Part shown: one piece after another, positions 57,652-64,000 of the stretch | Position numbering within the stretch: position 1 is the stretch's first letter | Layout of the letters: each line of letters opens with the position of its first letter | Assembly (NCBI GenBank): GCA_025449115.1 | Contig: JAHLKC010000156.1 | Location: forward strand, 23,939 to 87,938 | DNA length: 64,000 bases | Source: Chytridium lagenaria | Taxonomy: Eukaryota > Chytridiomycota > Chytridiomycetes > Chytridiales > Chytridiaceae | Reading direction: 5' to 3' | Notes under the pieces: generated by a model | The model's database searches: none | What the model was told of the DNA's origin: nothing | The model's input: the letters and a program-made list of their open reading frames with translations, nothing else | Translations under genes and position numbers: made by a program

Positions 57652-58140
57652 TGTGAGATTATAAGATAACCTCACCAAGAGGCATGAATGCGTCGCTTAT
57701 ATAGACGTCGTGCCATTATCCTTATTTCCTTATTCCCGTTCCATTCTTTTCCCTCTCGGGGTTTTTCATAGTTTTTCCCCATAGATGCGAGAGAGGTTTT
57801 TATAGAAGGAAGGGCGGTCGACGTGGTATGCCAACTTATGACATGCTACCACGTTGGTCGAGATGCCTGTTGTTGTTATTTGATTCCCCTTTATGTATTG
57901 TTTTATTATTTGTAGAAAGTTGAATAGATTTACGTACACCTCTTCAGTCCTGGATTAAGCCCTCTGCACATTCAGGCCAGCCCCTGGTGGGCTGTGCTAT
58001 CATCTTTCCCATTTATATTCACTATCGTGTGTTGAGTTGTACTAGCGGGTGCTCTGGTTAGCACGCCGCCGAGGGAGACTGCGATCCGAACCAAGACATT
58101 GTCTAAGAAGGTATGAGCCATGGGAATACGCCTCAAGGGC
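57652..58140 (-). repeat. Dispersed repeat D, third copy
   Basis: Starts TGTGAGATTATAAGATAACC, with CCTCACCAAGAGGCATGAAT. The stretch TCGCTTATATAGACGTCGTG is the inverse of the TATA-like region at 28400-28421. The later stretch GCGGGTGCTCTGGTTAGCACGCC resembles a tRNA D-arm. Runs in the same direction as the 49503 copy. The end near 58140 is uncertain. Confidence 0.6.
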
Positions 58141-58279
58141 GGGATAAATACCATGGTCAAAACCGATGACAACTAAAAAAACTTCGTCGATTTTTCATGA
58201 CCGTATCGTAAACATACGGTTATGTACGGTTACCAAAATACATTACCAATCTAGTTTCATCAATGCTTTGACAAAAACG

Positions 58280-60140
58280 GCAGTAATTAGCCGCAAGCAT
58301 TACTAATTTTTTTGTTGCACAAAAATTTAATCGTACACCGCCATTACGGCTGTATACTGTTTGTTCTGCTATCGGCATGAATTTACTTTTGCGCTCGAAT
58401 GCATTAAAGGGTTGAGACCCCACCGAATCACGCCAATCTTTGCCATGGCATAGCTCTTCTAATCTTCAGCAGCATAGCAAAATATGAACCTTGTATCTTT
58501 CGACTGACAGCCACCTGTCAACACGGTCCAGCAAGCAAATCCTGTTTTAAAACGTTAGACAAATCTAAAGGCCGCAAACGGCCGTAGACGGCTATAGACG
58601 GATATTCTATCATAACCGCTTTCGGCCGTCTACGGTTGTATACTGTTTCTTCTGCTATCGGCATGAATTTACTTTTGCGCTCGAATGCATTAAATGGTTC
58701 AGGACCCCACCTAATCACTCCAATCTTTGCCATGGCATAGCTCTTCTAATCTTCAGCAGCATAGCAAAATATGAACCTTGTATCTTTCGACTGACAGCCA
58801 CCTGTCAACACGGTCCAGCAAGCAAATCCTGTTTTAAAACGTTAGACAGAATGTAAAGGCCGCAAACGGCCGTAGACGGCTATAGACGGATATTCTATCA
58901 TAACCGCTTTCGGCCGTCTACGGTTGTATACTGTTTCTTCTGCTATCGGCATGAATTTACTTTTGCGCTCGAATGCATTAAATGGTTCAGGACCCCACCT
59001 AATACTCCAATCTTTGCCATGGCATAGCTCTTCTAATCTTCAGCAGCATAGCAAAAATGAACCTTTTATCTTTCAACTGACAGCCACCTGTCAACACGGT
59101 CCAGCAAGCAAATCCGTTTTAAAAGTTAGACAGTAACTAAAGGCCGCAAACGGCCGTAGACGGCTTAGACGGATATTCTATCATAACCGCTTTCGGCCGT
59201 CTACGGTTGTATACTGTTTCTTCTGCTATCGGCATGAATCTACTTTTGCGCTAGAATGCATTAAATGGTTCAGGACCCCACCTAATCACTCCAATCTTTG
59301 CCATGGCATAGCTCTTCTAATCTTCAGCAGCATAGCAAAAGATGAACCTTTTATCTTTCAACTGACAGCCACCTGTCAACACGGTCCAGCAAGCAAATCC
59401 GTTTTAAAAGTTAGACAGTAACTAAAGGCCGCAAACGGCCGTAGACGGCTTTAGACGGATATTCTATCATAACCGCTTTCGGCCGTCTACGGTTGTATAC
59501 TGTTTCTTCTGCTATCGGCATGAATCTACTTTTGCGCTAGAATGCATTAAATGGTTCAGGACCCACCTAATCACTCCAATCTTTGCCATGGCATAGCTCT
59601 TCTAATCTTCAGCAGCATAGCAAAAGATGAACCTTTTATCTTTCAACTGACAGCCACTGTCAACACGGTCCAGCAAGCAAATCCCGTTTTAAAAGTTAGA
59701 CAGTAACTAAAGGCCGCAAACGGCCGTAGACGGCTTAGACGGATATTCTATCATAACCGCTTTCGGCCGTCTACGGTTGTATACTGTTTCTTCTGCTATC
59801 GGCATGAATCTACTTTTGCGCTAGAATGCATTAAATGGTTCAGGACCCACCTAATCACTCCAATCTTTGCCATGGCATAGCTCTTCTAATCTTCAGCAGC
59901 ATAGCAAAAGATGAACCTTTTATCTTTCAACTGACAGCCACCTGTCAACACGGTCCAGCAAGCAAATCCCGTTTTAAAAGTTAGACAGTAACTAAAGGCC
60001 GCAAACGGCCGTAGACGGCTTTAGACGGATATTCTATCATAACCGCTTTCGGCCGTCTACGGTTGTATACTGTTCCCTCTGCTATCGGCATGAATCTACT
60101 AATGCATTACATGGTTCAGGATGCTACCTAATCACACCAA
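58280..60140. repeat. 285-bp satellite array with internal hairpin, about 6.5 units
   Basis: Units begin with AGGCCGCAAACGGCCGTAGA at about 58569, 58856, 59141, 59425, 59710 and 59995. A diverged partial unit lies to the left (58280-58568) and a truncated one at the right end. Each unit holds an inverted repeat, CCGTAGACGG ... CCGTCTACGG, about 35 bp apart. Units from 59141 onward share extra changes (AAAGATGAACCTTTTATC, GAATCTACTTTTGCGCTAGA), which separates two monomer types. No coding function; open frames inside are repeats of each other. Confidence 0.95.
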
Positions 60141-60503
60141 ACATATAGAAGCGTTATGTTTGGAGGATTATGCCATTTGTTTCTAAAGTCAGCGATTTTA
60201 ATATAGATTATATCATATTCATTCATAAAACTAACGCCATAAAAAATGACGCGTAGCCGTAAACAGGCGTGATCGGCGTTTGTCTAATGTAAAAGAAATT
60301 GGTAACGGCTCATTTGAATTTTACGGTTCCATTTCAACGTAGTCATTGTAAACTAACTTTTGTAATAAGACAATATATATTCTTCATCGTCGACATGCAA
60401 ACTTTTTAAAAACAATTCGCTACCCTTCACTGACAGTTCCTTCCAAACCGTCCTATTTGCCATACAATGTAGGTGAATATAGTCATAATAGCATGTCCTT
60501 CAG
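60141..60503. other. Flank of satellite, no gene seen
   Basis: AT-rich, with isolated ACGGCT/GCCGTAA words related to the satellite hairpin (60250-60310). Nothing else recognisable. Confidence 0.4.
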
Positions 60504-63500
60504 TCATATATGAAACCATTTGACGCAAGACTCCATGTTGTGGTTGGCCGATTCGGTGTAGCTCGTATTAAGATCTCCAATTTTAATATGCTTTCTGTAG
60601 TGTTTTGCGTGAGAAGCAGCGGAACAGCCCCTGTGAGCATTTGAGTGAAAATCGTCTATAACAAATCGACAATCTTGAAGAATTCGTACTCCCGCAAAGT
60701 GCAGTAGTCTGCAGCATGGCAATTATTATCACCAACACAAATGATGGGCACTGTTCAAACCTGCAAGATTTAGAGTTAAATTGTTGAATTGTATGGTACC
60801 TTGGTATAGAGTTGCGAAAACATCATTGATGCTTTCAGCTTTAGGAAAAAGGTGAAATCCAATATAAATCGATGACACATAAAAAAACCATTGCTCCGGC
60901 CGTCATTGATTTAGCCTTCCTCTGCCTGTCGTAATATTTAGGACAAACGTCAGCTTCCGTTGTCCCCTTTTTAGCTGCTGTAGGTAGATTGTCTGCAGGT
61001 CCAAGGTTGAGATATCGTGGACGTTGCCGTATTTCAGGTAAAAGTAAAAGGAACCTGTCTTTTGAAAGCGTTAATCAACAGAGTCCAAAGACGGCGCACA
61101 CAAACGTAAACGCAGTATACAAAGGTACATAACAGTATACGGTTGTATACGGTTACATGGGGTTTGTACGGCTTCTGTACTTACTTTTTGCCAGTTTTTG
61201 TTCACATAATCTCCATGTTCGGTTGTCTTTGGATCCGCTACAGGATGGCGGCTATGTTGGCTCTCAACAACATTCCTTCTCTTTCTTAACCATTGAGCAG
61301 TTTGATGAATTCTTCCGGTAAATATGTGTTGTTTCCAACAACAATGACCTCAATAACAAATTGCCGACTGAAGGTACGTTTTGACGAAGATCATCAATCA
61401 AAGTCAACTTCTCCTGCACATCTAGCTGCTCCAGCGTTCTAATTCCTGAAGACATTTATCACCGACAGGCAATATGATTGTAACAACTGACTGTTCACAG
61501 AATATCTTTATAGATGTTACGATAGGTCAAAGAGTAATACGGCACAATGAAATATACTCACTACTTTAAGCAAAGTTCTAAGCGCCGCTATTTCAGCTGG
61601 GGTCCATATCTCATCTCTAAGTATGAATGCCATGAAACGCGGTGCATTGTCCCAGTATACGTTTAAAAGCAATCCCAACTCTTTTCCAGCTGCTTTCATT
61701 TGACGCGTAACACCGTTATGCACATGCTTGAATATATCGCAGAACTCTCGTCCTGCCTTTCTAACATTTCTGCTAGGCACAAACTATGCCATATTAGAAT
61801 ATTCACTGCAAAAGAATTTCTCACCTGTTTTGACGCTAAGTAGTTCACAGTGTTGTTCTCACTGCTGTATGAATCGATGAATGTTGGTGGGATGAGGTTG
61901 CTTGTCTTTTGTCTTCTTGATAACCAATGCTGATACCGTCACAAGCAACCATATCGTAGCCAGTTTCCTTACAGAATGGGCATTGTATATCCATGCCCAT
62001 GGTTAAATCTTGTATCTTACGAAAGGAAAACCAAGCCTAAAAAAAAGTTAGGGATTCCCGGAAGTAGGTACAAAATTAACGCATACGGCCGTTTACGGCT
62101 GTACACTTAAACAGACGGCCGCAAACGTTAACATACGTTTATGTGCGGTGTATTACCGCCGTTAACGTTAGTATGCGGGCATTTGGATCATTGATCCAGA
62201 TGGTCAAGCAGTACCTGGCCAGCTTGCAGGAATGGAATGGAAAAAAATTTATGACAAGTGATGACTTACCGCAGATATGACTTTACTAGAAGGAGGCTTG
62301 TACAGGCACCTTCCCCGACCAAACTCATTATAGTTTGACTGTAAGTGCTTTGAGTAAGCGTGAAAGGAGAATGTTGTTGAGGTAATCAGTTCCGTTATCT
62401 TGTCCAGGAAAAAGTGCGTTATAAGACAGAAATTGTTCTTATTGAATATTCCCCGATCTCCAAGGTCAGGCCCAATAAATCTGTTATACCTTGGAGGGCA
62501 ACGAGAGCATTTTGCTGTTTCAATAAAGCAGCGAACGGCACCCTGTTCTGTGTATAGCATACACCACCGAAATCTTTTTTCAGAATCGCAATTTCGTATC
62601 TTTAATCCGCAGACGCATTGAGAGTCACCTTCAAGGTAGAAGACAGTGCCAGGGTTCAGAATCGCATCTTCTCCAGCCCTGAAGATTCTTGGAGGCCAAA
62701 AACTAGCCTCACGTTCAAGAAGTGAATAATGCGGTGGGGGTATTGGCTTCCAAGACACCGAACCATTTTTTTCGTCCTCTTCAGGAGATACGACTTGTTG
62801 ACTGAAGCTTAATGTACTTGGATCAGCTTTTCGTAGGACATCAATGTGATAACATGGGCTGACGTTGACTTTCCCATTTCTGCAATGGATACCTTCGCAG
62901 TGGAAAGCCACCTTGTTGCTTTTGTTGATGAACATGCGAAGTATAAGCCACTGCGATCCAGTAGTAATTCTTTCATCAAGAACCGCGAATATCTTAAATC
63001 TCTTGTCAAAGTGAAGACTTATAAACGGGTCTGTATCTGTGTGGAAGATAAAAAAAAAAAACGCTTGCGATCAGCTATACACTAATAAAGGTGCAGTAAG
63101 CTGAAAACAGTATGCGTGCAGTTATGGCAACAACCAAACAAATGCGGCTTTATGCGTGTAACAACGCTAGTAAACGTACGTATTTAGCGGTAAGCGTACA
63201 ACTTGTCTGATACCGCTGTTGTGGACAACTGTGTCGTCCGAGAAAAAACTAAGCTCACCTTGCGGATATTTAATGTGATCTTTAACAAAGGGGATAACGT
63301 CTTTATGTATACAAGTCGATATTCTACGAGTGCAGTTGCATTCGGTTCGCTCCAATTCCATCCCCATATTGTATATTTGAAGCGAAACGAATTTAGTTTT
63401 CTTCCAAATATCAGTAGCTGTTAGATCATGACGTCGATACCTGATTCACTTTAGGATTGGCGCTATAGTCTTGAAGAATGAATACGTTGTTGGGACGAGG

Positions 63501-64000
63501 CGCTGCAGTGGTTTCTTGATTTAGAATACTTTCTTTGTAATCAATCAACACTTTTCGTCGGTATTCTTCAGTGCTATGGTGCAATACATTAGATGACATA
63601 CTAGAATTGGTTATCATACTCATTTGGACCGTATCCAATTCGGTCTGATCCAGATATGTTGATATCTGCCGGTATATCCCTGTCCATTCCTTCACCATCC
63701 TGAATTGTAACATCACCATATGGATCCATCAAAGTGTATTCCGTTATTGCTGCTTGTAAACTAGAAGCATCCTGAAAGGTGGCCCCATGCAAAGGAGTAC
63801 TTGTGTTTCGGGATGTGTCGGAACCAGAGTCAAGTACAGTCCACGAAAGCTCCTTTTCGACGTATGCATCTTAAGATCATCAGCAAACGGCAAGCCATAA
63901 AGGAATACCTAAATTCCCGCGTGTATAAACTAGGCCCTTCAAGGCTAACCTCTTTTGCATGTATTTTTCCCATTTGGTATAGGGCCTATCTCTCAAGGTC
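60504..64000 (-). CDS. KDZ-transposon-associated CxC-type protein (partial, 5' end off the window)
   Basis: Multi-exon minus-strand gene entering from the right edge. In order: an N-terminal piece (IHAKEVSLEGPSLYTRGN, about 63960; EEYRRKVLIDYKESILNQE, about 63560); a SWIM-like CxC..CxH cluster, CNCTRRISTCIHKD (about 63330); a long exon (62935-62249) with SQCVCGLKIRNC and CSRCPPRYNRFIG, the CxxC pattern of CxC5-like clusters linked to KDZ transposases; QCPFCKETGYDMVACDGISI (about 61990-61930); CDIFKHVHNGVTRQMKAAGK (61750 region); and finally DCRFVIDDFHSNAHRGCSAA with NTSYTESANHNMES (about 60680-60540), resembling the D/H and E/N blocks near the end of these transposon proteins. Introns are short but not all junctions are certain. 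Satellite-like TACGG words lie in the introns. Confidence 0.62.

Noticed and set aside
58280..60140. CRISPR-like array of regular repeats
   Set aside because: Units are 285 bp and nearly identical along their whole length; there are no short repeats with unique spacers and the context is eukaryotic.
1..64000. tRNA, rRNA, prokaryotic operons, ribosome binding sites, terminators
   Set aside because: No complete tRNA cloverleaf or rRNA segment was seen, and the gene structure is eukaryotic, so bacterial signals do not apply.

Overview
This is a eukaryotic window, most likely from a flagellated early-diverging (chytrid-type) fungus. The left 26 kb is packed with fungal-style genes split by short GT..AG introns (about 45-270 nt). 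They encode proteins typical of fungi: Sec18, the V-ATPase B subunit, a UBP9/CreB-type deubiquitinase and UTP18. One large gene encodes CFAP65, an axonemal protein found only where there are cilia or flagella. The species cannot be named from this sequence.

Layout. 1-977: 3' part of SEC18 (+). 1117-2349: HMG-CoA lyase (+). 2550-3219: PDAP1/PP28-type phosphoprotein (-). 3433-5304: USP12/46-type deubiquitinase (+). 5476-7033: WBP11-like splicing factor (+). 7290-9718: V-ATPase subunit B (+). 9923-13025: coronin-7-like protein (+). 13022-16142: CLC chloride channel/transporter (-), overlapping the coronin end by four bases. 16278-18122: UTP18 (+), divergent from CLC. 18347-19363: an unrecognised small protein (-), divergent from CFAP65. 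19492-25995: CFAP65 (+).

From about 26 kb to the end, the window is a transposon graveyard. It holds a truncated Ty1/copia gag, a Ty3/gypsy element split by three solo LTRs, a LINE endonuclease fragment and two large antiparallel copia elements nested in each other with more solo LTRs. Beyond these are a dispersed repeat with a tRNA-like stretch, a 20-bp minisatellite, a PIF/Harbinger-type element with 3-bp target duplication, a DDE transposase relic, a 285-bp satellite array and a KDZ-associated (CxC-type) gene running off the right edge. I read many target-site duplications directly, so the order of insertion can be reconstructed.

A recurrent feature is single-base disruption of the reading frame in strongly conserved housekeeping genes, often in homopolymers and in both directions. 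I read this mainly as consensus-sequence error, so coordinates of multi-exon genes are given as gene spans with the exon joins I could support. The most promising undescribed item is the small gene at 18347-19363. It shares a 128-bp divergent promoter with CFAP65 and is therefore a candidate flagellar protein.
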